DNA from: Massilia sp. WG5
GTDB lineage: Bacteria; Pseudomonadota; Gammaproteobacteria; Burkholderiales; Burkholderiaceae_D
Assembly: GCF_001412595.2 (NCBI RefSeq)
Contig: NZ_CP012640.2
Span: 4,030,001 to 4,094,000 of the forward strand
DNA: 64,000 nucleotides
Reading direction: 5' to 3'
Shown here: in pieces, positions 44,365 through 53,132 of the stretch
Layout of the letters: each line of letters begins with the position of its first letter
Numbering within the stretch: the first letter of the stretch is position 1
Made by a program: the position numbers and the translations under genes
Notes under the pieces: generated by a model
The model's database searches: none
What the model was told of the DNA's origin: nothing
The model's input: only the letters and a program-made list of their open reading frames with translations

Positions 44365-47124
44365 ATGCGTCTGTCGATTCTTCCACGAATGCTCTTCGCC
44401 GTATGGCTGGCCGCGCTGAGTGCATTCGCCGCCGCCGCGCCGCCGCCCGCCGTCGCCATCCCCATCCCCGACATCCCCTACACCAAATTCGTGCTGAGGA
44501 ACGGCCTGACCGTACTTGTGCATGAGGATCACAAATCGCCCGTGGTGGCGGTGAACACCTGGTATCACGTCGGTTCCAAAAACGAAAAACCGGGCAAGAC
44601 CGGTTTCGCCCACCTGTTCGAACACCTGATGTTTTCGGGCAGCGCGAACTTCAACAAGACCTTCCTGTCGGCGCTGGAAGGCATCGGCGCGAGCGACTTG
44701 AACGGCACCACGAACCGGGACCGCACGAATTATTTCGAGACCGTGCCGACCTCGATGCTCGACTACGTCCTGTTCGCCGAGAGCGACCGCATGGGCCACC
44801 TGCTGGGCGTGCTCGACCAGAAGAAGCTGGACCTGCAGCGCGGCGTGGTGCAGAACGAGAAGCGCCAGCGCGAGAACCAGCCCTACGGCGTGGTCGAACA
44901 GATCGTGACCGACAATACCTGGCCGGCCAATCACCCGTATTCCTGGACCACGATCGGCTCGATGGACGACCTCGATGCGGCGTCCATGGCGGACGTGACG
45001 AAATGGTTCAAAGACAATTACGGTCCGAACAATGTGGTGCTGGTGCTGGCCGGCGACATCACGCCCGCGCAGGCCCGCGAGAAGGTCGAGAAATACTATG
45101 GCGATATTCCTCCCGGCCCGCCGGTGGCAACCCAGCGCGCCTGGGTCGCGAAGCGCAGCGGCAGCCATCGCAGCAGCGTGCAGGACCGGGTGCCGCAGGC
45201 GCGCATCTACCGGGTCTGGAACGTACCCGGCGCCGACACGCCGGAAGAGGCGCTGCTCGACCTGGCGGCCCACGTGCTGGGCGGCAGCAAGACTTCGCGC
45301 CTGTACCAGCGCCTGGTGGTGAAGGAACAGCTCGCGACCTCGGCCTTCGCCGGCGACGACTCGAGCGAGATCGCCGGCCAGTTCGGCATCAACCTGAGCG
45401 CCAGGCCGGGCGCCGATGTGGCGCGCATGGAGCGCGCCGCCGACGAGGAACTGCAGGCGCTGCTGGCGAGCGGTCCGCGCGAGGACGAGCTGCGCCTGGC
45501 GAAGACGGCGATCCTGGCGCAGTACGCGCGCAGCGTCGAACGCGTCGGCGGCTTCGGCGGCAAGAGCGACATGCTGGCGCGCTGCATGAGCTTTACCGGC
45601 GACCCGGACTGCTACCAGACCTACCTGAAGCGCATCCAGGCGGCGACCCCGGCGATGGTACGCCAGGCCATGCGCACCTGGCTGGGCGATGGCGACTACG
45701 TCCTCGAAGTCGATCCTTTCCCGGGCGGCCTGTCTCCTTCGCTCACGACGCTGGACCGCAGCAAGGGAGCGCCCCTGGGCCGGCCGGAAGCGCTGCACCT
45801 GCCGCCGATGCAGACGGGCACGCTGTCGAACGGCCTGAAGGTGGTGCTGGCCGAGCGCCATGGCGCGCCGGTAGTGAACCTGTCGATGATGATCGACGCC
45901 GGCTTCGCTTCCGACCCCCATGCGCTGCCGGGCCTGGCCAGCCTGACGCTGCGCATGCTGGAAGAGGGCGCCGGCACGCGCTCGTCGCTGCAGGTCAGCG
46001 CCGAGCTGGAAGCGCTGGGCGCCTCCTTCGGTTCCGCCACCAACCTCGACGGCGCCTTCGTCAACATGAACGTGCTGAGCCCGACGCTGCCGCAGGCGCT
46101 GGGGCTGTATGCCGACCTGGTCCTGCACCCATCCTTTCCGCAGGCCGACTTCGCGCGCCTGCAGCGCGAACGCATCGCCGCCATCGGGCGCGAAAAGACG
46201 GCGCCGCGCGCGATGGCGCTGCGCGTGCTGCCGGGGCTGCTGTACGGCAAGGATCACGCCTATGGCCTGCCGCTGACCGGCACCGGCACCGAGGCCGGGG
46301 TGGCGCGCATGCGGCGGGAAGACCTGGTGCGCTACCACCAGGCCTGGTTCAAGCCCAACAATGCGACCCTGCTGGTGGTGGGCGACACCACGATGGCGGC
46401 CTTGGCGCCGCTGCTGGAGAAGGCCTTCGCCGGCTGGCGGCCGGGCGCGGTGCCGCGCAAGGACGTGGCCCGGGTGGCGCAGCCGGACAAGACCGTGGTC
46501 TACCTGATCGACCGTCCCGGCGCCCTGCAGAGCGAGATCGTCGCGGCCCAGCTCGCGCCGCCGCGCAACAGCCCGGATGCGGTGGCGCTGAACCTGCTGA
46601 ACGACGTGTTCGGCGGCACCTTCAGCTCGCGCCTGAACATGGATCTGCGCGAGGACAAGCACTGGTCGTATGGGGTCGGCTCCTCGCTGGTGGCGGCGGT
46701 CGGGCAGCGCATCCTGTTCAGCGCTTCGCCCGTGCAGACCGACAAGACCGCGCCGGCGCTGCGCGAGCTGATGCGGGAATACGCGGACATCGCCGGCGCC
46801 CGCCCCATCACCCGGCCGGAACTGAAAGCCGCGCAGGACAACGAGACCCTGGGCCTGCCGGGCGCCTTCGAGACCATCGTCCAGCTCAGCAACGGCTACG
46901 CCACCATCCTGCAGTACGGCCTGCCCGAGGACTACTACAACACGGTCACCGACAAGGTGCTGGCCGTGGACCCGGCGGCGCTGAACGCGCTGGCGGCCCG
47001 CACCATGTCGCCACAGCAATTGTGGATCGTGGTCGGCGACATGGGCAAGATCGAGGCCGAGGTGCGTGCGCTGGGTGTGGGCGAGGTGCGCAAGATCGAT
47101 GCGGATGGGAATCCGGCGCCTTGA
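44365..47124 (+). CDS. Exported M16 metallopeptidase, two-domain (pitrilysin-like)
   Basis: A 919-residue zinc protease with a signal peptide (MLFAVWLAALSAFAAAAPP). The inverted zinc motif is HLFEH (His83 to His87), in GFAHLFEHLMFSG, with the downstream Glu in VVQNEKRQRENQPYG. The second half (about 475-919) is a degenerate repeat of the same fold (TGTLSNGLKVVLAERHGAPV) and lacks the zinc motif, as expected for the paired active/inactive halves of pitrilysin-like enzymes. Likely a periplasmic or outer-membrane-associated oligopeptidase. The start codon is the first ATG before the signal peptide. A 159-base gap separates it from the lipoprotein gene downstream. Confidence 0.9.
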   Translation: MRLSILPRMLFAVWLAALSAFAAAAPPPAVAIPIPDIPYTKFVLRNGLTVLVHEDHKSPVVAVNTWYHVGSKNEKPGKTGFAHLFEHLMFSGSANFNKTFLSALEGIGASDLNGTTNRDRTNYFETVPTSMLDYVLFAESDRMGHLLGVLDQKKLDLQRGVVQNEKRQRENQPYGVVEQIVTDNTWPANHPYSWTTIGSMDDLDAASMADVTKWFKDNYGPNNVVLVLAGDITPAQAREKVEKYYGDIPPGPPVATQRAWVAKRSGSHRSSVQDRVPQARIYRVWNVPGADTPEEALLDLAAHVLGGSKTSRLYQRLVVKEQLATSAFAGDDSSEIAGQFGINLSARPGADVARMERAADEELQALLASGPREDELRLAKTAILAQYARSVERVGGFGGKSDMLARCMSFTGDPDCYQTYLKRIQAATPAMVRQAMRTWLGDGDYVLEVDPFPGGLSPSLTTLDRSKGAPLGRPEALHLPPMQTGTLSNGLKVVLAERHGAPVVNLSMMIDAGFASDPHALPGLASLTLRMLEEGAGTRSSLQVSAELEALGASFGSATNLDGAFVNMNVLSPTLPQALGLYADLVLHPSFPQADFARLQRERIAAIGREKTAPRAMALRVLPGLLYGKDHAYGLPLTGTGTEAGVARMRREDLVRYHQAWFKPNNATLLVVGDTTMAALAPLLEKAFAGWRPGAVPRKDVARVAQPDKTVVYLIDRPGALQSEIVAAQLAPPRNSPDAVALNLLNDVFGGTFSSRLNMDLREDKHWSYGVGSSLVAAVGQRILFSASPVQTDKTAPALRELMREYADIAGARPITRPELKAAQDNETLGLPGAFETIVQLSNGYATILQYGLPEDYYNTVTDKVLAVDPAALNALAARTMSPQQLWIVVGDMGKIEAEVRALGVGEVRKIDADGNPAP

Positions 47125-47197
47125 GCAGGGCATTTGCAAACAGATGTAACGGCCGGGCTGGGTCAGCTTTGGGGAGGCCGTGATTTTTTGTTACGGT

Positions 47198-47213
47198 TTG
47201 GCACAATTGCCAA
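47198..47213. promoter_or_regulatory. Dyad upstream of the Ala-rich lipoprotein gene
   Basis: TTGGCA (47198-47203) and TGCCAA (47208-47213) form a perfect 6-bp inverted repeat around CAAT, about 70 bases before the start of the lipoprotein gene. A plausible operator in the 47125-47283 promoter region. Confidence 0.3.
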
Positions 47214-47283
47214 TCGTGCGTATGGACGAGGGGTGTAAGATACGCTCACAGTATTTCATTTTTGATAATAAAAGGAGCCCTTC

Positions 47284-47676
47284 ATGAAGACCACGACCCT
47301 TTCGATTTCGAGCATCCTGTTTGCTGTCGCCGTGCTGGCCACCGGTTGCCACAAGACGGAAAAGACGACCGTCGAGACCAACGGCATGGGCCCGGCCCAG
47401 ACCGCCGGCAAGACCGTCGACGACGCCGGTGCGCACGCAGCCGCTGAAACCCGCCAGGCGGCCGCCGACGCCAACGCCGCGGCCGACCGCGCTGGCGCGA
47501 AGATCGATGCCGCCACTGACCGTGCCGCCGTGAAAGCCGATGCCGCCGCCGAGCGCGCCGGCGAAAACATGCGCGAAGCCGGCGCCAACGTGAAAGAAGG
47601 CGCCAAGGATGCGACCGCCGCTACCGGCCGCGCGCTGGAGCGTACCGGCGAGAAGATGCAGAATTCGTCGAAATAA
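47284..47676 (+). CDS. Alanine-rich lipoprotein with LEA-like repeats
   Basis: A 130-residue lipoprotein with lipobox ATGC (Cys22) after a short hydrophobic leader (STSISSILFAVAVLATG). The mature part is about 40% Ala with a repeating pattern of Ala-Asp-Arg and Ala-Ala-Glu-Arg units (NAAADRAGAKIDAATDRAA), predicted to be one amphipathic helix like LEA or apolipoprotein-type proteins, or an Lpp-like coiled coil. It may be an abundant envelope protein induced by stress; no family assignment can be made. It is followed by a hairpin shared with the convergent M1 peptidase gene. Confidence 0.75.
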   Translation: MKTTTLSISSILFAVAVLATGCHKTEKTTVETNGMGPAQTAGKTVDDAGAHAAAETRQAAADANAAADRAGAKIDAATDRAAVKADAAAERAGENMREAGANVKEGAKDATAATGRALERTGEKMQNSSK

Positions 47677-47682
47677 GCGCCA

Positions 47683-47710
47683 CGTCGTCCCCGCCTTCGC
47701 GGGGACGACG
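47683..47710. terminator. Perfect hairpin between convergent genes
   Basis: Arms 47683-47694 and 47699-47710 (CGTCGTCCCCGC / GCGGGGACGACG) are perfectly complementary around a CTTC tetraloop. It sits between the ends of the lipoprotein gene and the M1 peptidase gene. There is no T tract, so termination in either direction is plausible but not certain. Confidence 0.6.
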
Positions 47711-47715
47711 CGCAA

Positions 47716-49422
47716 TCAGGCTTTCGCCTTCTTCTTTTTCTGCTCTTCCTGCCACTCGTGATACCGCTCGATGTGCCGCTCCCTGCGCAGCACTTTCGAA
47801 TGCGGATCCAGCGTATAGCTCGTCCCTGCCGGCAGATCGACGCTGCCGCGCCCATCCGTCATCGCAAGCTTCACCAGTTGATTGCCCACCTGCACCTCGA
47901 CCGGCATCGGGAAAGGCGTGTCCTTGTCCGTCTTCCAAGCCAGTTGTAGGGTGTTGCCGGTGCGCGTGGCCTGCAGTTCCGGCAGTTCCTTCTGATACAG
48001 ATAGGCCTGGAAGAACCAGTCCAGGTCGCGTCCGCTCACGCGCTTGACGATGGCCATGAATTCCGGCGTCGTGCCATAGCGCGGCGCGAAATTGCCGGGC
48101 CGCGGGTCGGCGGTGCCGTAGACCTCTTCGCGCACCGCGCGGAAGAAGGCTTCGTCGCCGATCAGGCCGCGCAGCGTGTGCATGACCAGCGAACCCTTGT
48201 TGTAGATATCCTGCCCCGGACCACCGCGCTTGGTATCGTAGACGTCTTCTTCCAGCTTCGGCTTGCCGGAGACGATCGGCGCCTTGTTCTCGATCATCGC
48301 GCGCTGGCGCATCAGGGAGGCGAAATATTCCATGTCGCCGCGCAGGCTCTGCATGTACAGCGGCTGCATATAGCTGCCCAGGCCTTCGTGCAGCCACATG
48401 TCGTCCCAGTTGGCGTTGGTCAGCTGGTTGCCGAACCACTCGTGGGCGAATTCGTGCTGCAGCAGCTCGTCGTAGCCATACGCCGTCTTCGCGTAGTTGT
48501 TGCCGTAGGCATTGATGGTCTGGTGTTCCATGCCCTTGTGCGGCGTCTCCACCACGCCCATCTTCTCGTCGCCGAAGGGGTAGGGGCCGATCGTGCTCTC
48601 GAAGAAATCCAGCATCTGCGGGAACTCGGCGAACAGTTCCTGCGCGCCTTTCTCGTTCTGCGGCAGGTACCACATGCGCAGCGGGATCACGTTGCCGTAG
48701 CGGCTGCGGTATTCACCGCTCAGCAGTTTATAAGGCGCGACGTTGATCGAGATGCCGTAGGTGCTCGGGTTCTTCGTGCGCCAGTGGTAAGTGCGCCAGC
48801 CGTCCTGTTCATCCATGCCCATGGCGATGCCGTTGCCGGCCGCCACCAGCGGGCTCGGGACCGTGATGTGCTCGTCGACCAGTTTCGCCTTGCCGGTCGG
48901 GTGATCGATGCAGGGCCAGAACAGGTCGCAGCCTTCGCCCTGCACCGCACTCGCCACCCAGGGCTGGCCGTCGGGCGTCTGCGACCACACGAAGCCGCCA
49001 TCCCACGGCGCTTTCTTGGCCACGTGGGGCTGGCCGTGGTACTGCACGCGCACCGCCACCTGCTTGCCCGGCTGCAGGGTCTGCGGCAAGTCGATGCTCA
49101 GCTTGCCTTCCGGATTGCGCCAGCTGGTGGCGGCCAGCGGCTGGCCGTCGACGGCGATGGCGTCGATCGGCAGGTTGCGGTCGAGGTCGAGCTCGATGCT
49201 GCGCACGGGCGCGCGGGCGCCGAAGGTGAGCGTGACGTCGCCGCGGATGCTGCGCGACGCCGGCTCGATGCGCAGCTTGAGGTCGGCCTTGTCGAAGTCG
49301 AGCGCCTGCTGGTCCGCGCTGCGCTGGGCGCCGGAACCGAGTGTGTAGGCGGTAAGGGGAGGCTGGGTGGTGCTGCAGGCCGCCAGCAGTGCGCTTGCGC
49401 CGGCGATGGCGATTTTCTTCAT
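47716..49422 (-). CDS. M1-family aminopeptidase, probable lipoprotein
   Basis: A 568-residue zinc aminopeptidase. The zinc site is HEFAHEWFG (His323, Glu324, His327) with the third ligand in MWLHEGLGSY. The exopeptidase motif is GMEHQTI in place of GAMEN, a form also found in other bacterial M1 enzymes. The N-terminus (KKIAIAGASALLAACSTT) carries a lipobox-like AAC, so it is probably lipid-anchored and periplasmic. The ATG at 49422 is preferred because the signal peptide starts there. It shares the region with an M16 protease and an M20 peptidase gene. Divergent from the YecD-like hydrolase gene (146 bases). Confidence 0.85.
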   Translation of the reverse strand: MKKIAIAGASALLAACSTTQPPLTAYTLGSGAQRSADQQALDFDKADLKLRIEPASRSIRGDVTLTFGARAPVRSIELDLDRNLPIDAIAVDGQPLAATSWRNPEGKLSIDLPQTLQPGKQVAVRVQYHGQPHVAKKAPWDGGFVWSQTPDGQPWVASAVQGEGCDLFWPCIDHPTGKAKLVDEHITVPSPLVAAGNGIAMGMDEQDGWRTYHWRTKNPSTYGISINVAPYKLLSGEYRSRYGNVIPLRMWYLPQNEKGAQELFAEFPQMLDFFESTIGPYPFGDEKMGVVETPHKGMEHQTINAYGNNYAKTAYGYDELLQHEFAHEWFGNQLTNANWDDMWLHEGLGSYMQPLYMQSLRGDMEYFASLMRQRAMIENKAPIVSGKPKLEEDVYDTKRGGPGQDIYNKGSLVMHTLRGLIGDEAFFRAVREEVYGTADPRPGNFAPRYGTTPEFMAIVKRVSGRDLDWFFQAYLYQKELPELQATRTGNTLQLAWKTDKDTPFPMPVEVQVGNQLVKLAMTDGRGSVDLPAGTSYTLDPHSKVLRRERHIERYHEWQEEQKKKKAKA

Positions 49423-49568
49423 GGTCTGCGGCGTATGCCGTCTCTGTGTATTATTCGGGCAATTTATCACAGTGGCCACGCCGGGTCTGTATTCACAGCC
49501 GGCCGCAGGCGGCTCGCCGCGCGCCGCGAAAACCGTGCCTGGTGAATACTTGCGCCAAGGAGGATTTC

Positions 49569-50159
49569 ATGAACAAGCTAACTATCGACATCGCTCGCAC
49601 GGCCCTCGTGCAGATCGACTTGCAAAACTTTAATGTGCAAAGGGAACTGGCGCCGCACCCGGCCGAGCGCGTGGTCGGCAATTGCGTGCAACTGGCCGGC
49701 GAGATGCGCGACCGCGGCGGCATGGTGATTTTCGTGCGCGTGCAGCTGGACGAGCTGCAAATGCCGGTGGCCGACAATCCGATGTTCAAGCCAGGCACGC
49801 CGACCCCGCCGCCGGAAGCGTCGTATATGGCGGAATCGGCCCAGGTGCAGGCGAGCGACCACGTGGTGACCAAGCGCCAGTGGGGCGCCTTCTACGCTAC
49901 CGAGCTCGACCAGTTGCTGCGCCGGCGCGGCATCAAGACCCTGATCATGACCGGCATCGCCACCAACTATGGCGTCGAGTCGACCGCGCGCGCGGCCTTC
50001 GACCGCGGGTACGAGCTGATCTTCGTGGAAGATGCGATGAGCTCCGGCAATGCCGAAGCGCACAAGACCTGCTGCGAGAATGTGTTCCGCAACATGGGCC
50101 GGGTGCGTTCGGCGCGCGATCTCATCGACGCGCTGCAGGCCGGCACCGGCGACGCCTGA
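49569..50159 (+). CDS. Isochorismatase-fold hydrolase, YecD-like
   Basis: A 196-residue protein of the isochorismatase-like superfamily. It has ALVQIDLQNFNV near the N-terminus (first catalytic Asp region), KRQWGAFYATELDQLLRRRGIKTLIMTG and GIATNYGVESTARAAFDRGYELIFVEDAMSS. In cysteine hydrolases of this fold the nucleophile Cys follows the TN-type loop; here that position is Gly (TNYGVEST), as in E. coli YecD, whose activity is uncertain. AGGAGG (spacing 7) precedes the ATG. A 27-base gap and a convergent small exported-protein gene follow. Confidence 0.85.
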   Translation: MNKLTIDIARTALVQIDLQNFNVQRELAPHPAERVVGNCVQLAGEMRDRGGMVIFVRVQLDELQMPVADNPMFKPGTPTPPPEASYMAESAQVQASDHVVTKRQWGAFYATELDQLLRRRGIKTLIMTGIATNYGVESTARAAFDRGYELIFVEDAMSSGNAEAHKTCCENVFRNMGRVRSARDLIDALQAGTGDA

Positions 50160-50186
50160 GCGTCGATCAGGGCGCCGGCCGGCGCA

Positions 50187-50471
50187 TCACTTGTGGGTGG
50201 CCTGCGCCTGGTTGGTGCGGGTCTGGTTTGCCTGGGCTTGCGCCTGGGCGTTGGCCTGGGCCTGTTCACGTTCCTGCCTTTCCTGCTTCTTGGACATGTG
50301 GTGGCCCACCGCGCAGCCGACGGCCGCGCCCAGCACGTGATGCTTGCCCAGGAAGTGGCCGCCGACGGCGCCCGCAGCCGCGCCTTTCAGGCAGCTCGGT
50401 TTGGCATAGGCGCCGGCCGAGGCCAGCGACAGCGACATCAGCAGGGATGCTGCAACGAGTTGAGCTTTCAT
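50187..50471 (-). CDS. Small exported protein with glycine-zipper-like segment
   Basis: A 94-residue protein with a signal peptide (QLVAASLLMSLSLASAGAYA). The mature part has GAAAGAVGGHFLGKHHVLGAAVGCAVGHH, a Gly/Ala-rich segment like a glycine zipper, then a Gln/Ala/Asn-rich tail (QERQEREQAQANAQAQA). The glycine-zipper pattern suggests membrane association or self-assembly. It starts at 50471, and the longer frame reading upstream is not supported by a ribosome binding site. It faces the YecD-like gene in convergent orientation. Confidence 0.65.
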   Translation of the reverse strand: MKAQLVAASLLMSLSLASAGAYAKPSCLKGAAAGAVGGHFLGKHHVLGAAVGCAVGHHMSKKQERQEREQAQANAQAQAQANQTRTNQAQATHK

Positions 50472-50599
50472 GATCTGTCTCCGATAAAAGGTCGATGCGA
50501 ACAGCCTAGGCCTGGCAGGCCCATCCGACTGTTCGCCAGTCAACGGAGACAACGATTTCATCATCTGCCCGGTTGACCACGGGCAGGTGACCAAATGTA

Positions 50600-51586
50600 T
50601 CAAGCAGCGCGGGCGATGTCGGCCGTGATCTCGTAGGAGCGCAGGCGCGCGGCGTGGTCGAAGATCTGCGAAGTAATCATCAGCTCGTCCGCGCCGGTGT
50701 GGTCAATGAAGGCCTTCAGCTGCGTGGCGACGGTCTCCGGCGCCCCGATGGCCGAGCACGACAGGACCGAATCCAGCATCGAGCGTTCGGGCGGACTCAG
50801 CAGATCGAGATAGCCTTCGACCGGCGGCTTCAGCTTGGTCGGACGGCCGCTGCGCAGGTTGATGAAGGCCTGCTGCATCGAAGTCGCGCGGAAGTGCGCT
50901 TCGGCATCCGTGTCGGCGGCAAAGACGTTGAAGCCGAGCATCACGTAGGGCTTGTCGAGCTGGGCCGAAGGGCGGAAGGTGGCGCGGTACAGTTCGATTG
51001 CCTGCATCATCATCTGCGGCGCGAAGTGCGATGCGAAGGCATACGGCAGGCCGAGAGCGGCCGCCAGTTGCGCACCGAACAGGCTGGAGCCGAGGATCCA
51101 GACCGGCACCTCGAGGCCGGCGCCGGGCACTGCACGGACCTGGCGGCGCGGCGAGTCCGCAAAGTAATCCATCAGTTCCACCACGTCCTGCGGGAACTCG
51201 TCGGCGTCCGACGCCAGGTTGCGCCGCAGCGCACGCGCCGTGGTGTGGTCGGACCCGGGCGCGCGGCCCAGGCCGAGGTCGATACGGCCGGGGAACAGCG
51301 AGGCGAGGGTGCCGAACTGTTCGGCGATCACGAGCGGAGAATGGTTCGGCAGCATGATGCCGCCGGCGCCGATGCGGATCGTCGAGGTGCCGTTGGCAAC
51401 ATGGCACATCAGGACGGAAGTCGCCGCACTGGCGATGCCCGGCATGCCGTGGTGTTCGGCCAGCCAGAAGCGGTTGTAGCCCCAGCGCTCGCCATGCTGG
51501 GCGAGGTCGAGCGAGTTGCGGAAGGAATCGGAAGCGGTGCCGCCCTCAACAATGGGGGCGAGGTCGAGTATCGAGAGAGGAATCAT
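50600..51586 (-). CDS. Luciferase-like (LLM class) flavin-dependent oxidoreductase
   Basis: A 328-residue FMN-linked, luciferase-family protein. Typical blocks: [83 protein letters not shown] (nucleotide-loop region), and [28 protein letters not shown]. Members of the LLM class use reduced flavin to oxidise diverse substrates; here the substrate is unknown. It has a divergent serine hydrolase gene (about 123 bases between starts). A small upstream spacing to the glycine-zipper gene (128 bases) suggests separate transcripts. Confidence 0.85.
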   Translation of the reverse strand: MIPLSILDLAPIVEGGTASDSFRNSLDLAQHGERWGYNRFWLAEHHGMPGIASAATSVLMCHVANGTSTIRIGAGGIMLPNHSPLVIAEQFGTLASLFPGRIDLGLGRAPGSDHTTARALRRNLASDADEFPQDVVELMDYFADSPRRQVRAVPGAGLEVPVWILGSSLFGAQLAAALGLPYAFASHFAPQMMMQAIELYRATFRPSAQLDKPYVMLGFNVFAADTDAEAHFRATSMQQAFINLRSGRPTKLKPPVEGYLDLLSPPERSMLDSVLSCSAIGAPETVATQLKAFIDHTGADELMITSQIFDHAARLRSYEITADIARAA

Positions 51587-51709
51587 GGACCCATGATACG
51601 CCGATCGGATTTTTCTCGCCGAGCGTGCCCCGCTTGACCCCGCCTGGTGGCCTGCCTATGATTGCCTTCTGTTAAATCCCTGCCCAGGCCGTCCGCGCCG
51701 GTGCCATCC

Positions 51710-52972
51710 ATGCCCGCTTTCCCGTCACGTTTCCTGCTTGCCACTGCCTGCGCCGCCGTCGTGCTGAGCGGCTGCGCCACGCCGCCGCGCTCCCCGATGG
51801 CCGAGGGCGACCAGCCCGCCGGGCTGGATGCCGCGCGCTTCGCCGAGATCGACGACGCCGTCCTGCAAGCCGTCGATGCCCATCAACTGCCGGGCGCCGT
51901 GCTGCACCTCGAGCGCGGCGGCCAGTCCCGGGAACGGGCCTACGGCAAGCTCAGCTACGAGCCGGACGCGGCGCAGGTGGCCACCACCACGCTGTTCGAT
52001 GCCGCTTCGCTGAGCAAGGTGCTGGCCACGGCGCCGTCCGTCCTGAAGCTGGCGGAAGAGGGCAGGATCGACCTCGACGCGAAGCTGGTGAGCTACTTCC
52101 CGGAATGCGCGAACGGCGGCAAGGACGCCATCACGATCCGTCACCTGCTGACCCACAGCTCGGGCCTGCCCGCCGGCCTGCCGGCAAAGCCCGCCTGGCA
52201 TGGCGACGCCGCCGCCCACGCGCTGGCTTGCCGGCAGGTCGTGACGCATGCGCCCGGCACTTTCTTCCGTTATTCCGACATCAACTACATCCTGCTGGGC
52301 CAGCTGGTCCAGAAAGTGTCCGGCATGCCGCTCGACGAGTTCGCGCGCACCCGCATCTTCGAGCCGCTGAAGATGCGCGATACCGGCTATGCGCCGCTGC
52401 GCCGCCTGGGCAGCGGCGCCGCCGCCTCGATCGCGCCGACCCAGAAGGGCGGCGCGGAAGGCTCGGCGCACGGCGACCTGGCGCCCGGGCAGCTGCTGCA
52501 GGGTGTGGTGCACGATCCGACCGCGCGCCGCATGGATGGGGTGGCCGGATCGGCCGGCGTGTTCACCACCGCCCGCGACGTCGCGCGCTATGCCCGCATG
52601 CTGCTGCAGGGCGGCGAACTGGACGGCGTGCGCATCCTCAGCCCGGACAGCGTGCGCCTGATGACCACGCCGCAATCGCCGGCCGGCATCGCGGCGCTGC
52701 GCGGGCTCGGCATGGACATCGCTTCGCCGTATGCGGTGCGTCCGCGCGGCGCCCTGTTCCCGGTCGGCAGCTACGGCCACACGGGTTTCACGGGTTGCGT
52801 GCTGTGGATCGACCCCGGTTCGCGCACCTTCTATGTGCTGCTGTCGAACCGGGTCTACCCCGACGACAAGAGCAATGTGCTGGCGCTGTACACCAGGCTG
52901 GGTACGCTCGCCGCCCAGGCCGGCGGCGTGAGCGCCGCGCCCGGTTCGCCGGCGCTGACGGCAATGCACTGA
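51710..52972 (+). CDS. Serine hydrolase, beta-lactamase class C/DD-peptidase-like lipoprotein
   Basis: A 420-residue protein with lipobox LSGC at the end of the leader (FPSRFLLATACAAVVLSGC), so probably a membrane-anchored lipoprotein. The active-site serine is in SLSK (Ser100, Lys103), followed by the YSDIN (Y-x-N) motif and HTGFTG (K/HTG) near the C-terminus. It is a penicillin-binding-protein-like fold such as an esterase or DD-peptidase; nothing indicates beta-lactamase activity. The ATG at 51710 is used; an upstream TTG is not needed to cover the leader. It diverges from the LLM gene. Confidence 0.85.
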   Translation: MPAFPSRFLLATACAAVVLSGCATPPRSPMAEGDQPAGLDAARFAEIDDAVLQAVDAHQLPGAVLHLERGGQSRERAYGKLSYEPDAAQVATTTLFDAASLSKVLATAPSVLKLAEEGRIDLDAKLVSYFPECANGGKDAITIRHLLTHSSGLPAGLPAKPAWHGDAAAHALACRQVVTHAPGTFFRYSDINYILLGQLVQKVSGMPLDEFARTRIFEPLKMRDTGYAPLRRLGSGAAASIAPTQKGGAEGSAHGDLAPGQLLQGVVHDPTARRMDGVAGSAGVFTTARDVARYARMLLQGGELDGVRILSPDSVRLMTTPQSPAGIAALRGLGMDIASPYAVRPRGALFPVGSYGHTGFTGCVLWIDPGSRTFYVLLSNRVYPDDKSNVLALYTRLGTLAAQAGGVSAAPGSPALTAMH

Positions 52973-53058
52973 CTGGCTTGCTGGCTCGAATAAAGTGTCG
53001 CTTTCCCGTTCAGGAATTTTGCCGTACGGCTAACGCGCGCACGCTTCTCTGCGGCCGT

Positions 53059-53086
53059 TTTACACTGCGAACCCTCAATTTATCTT
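53059..53086 (+). promoter_or_regulatory. Promoter-like sequence for the Gly/Ser-rich repeat protein
   Basis: TTTACA (53059-53064) and TATCTT (53081-53086) are separated by 16 bases and lie 47 bases before the ATG. A GGAGAG ribosome binding site is just upstream of the start. Confidence 0.4.
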
Positions 53087-53132
53087 ATTGATATTGTTGA
53101 GCTTTTTGCCCCAAATCCATTAGGAGAGCGAC

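Noticed and set aside
47199..47210. Sigma54-type promoter before the lipoprotein gene
   Set aside because: TGGCAC is present but the GG and GC elements are only 9 bases apart; sigma54 sites need 12.
47716..49422. M1 peptidase judged inactive because the GAMEN motif is altered
   Set aside because: GMEHQT-type variants occur in active bacterial M1 enzymes and the HExxH and third zinc ligand are intact.
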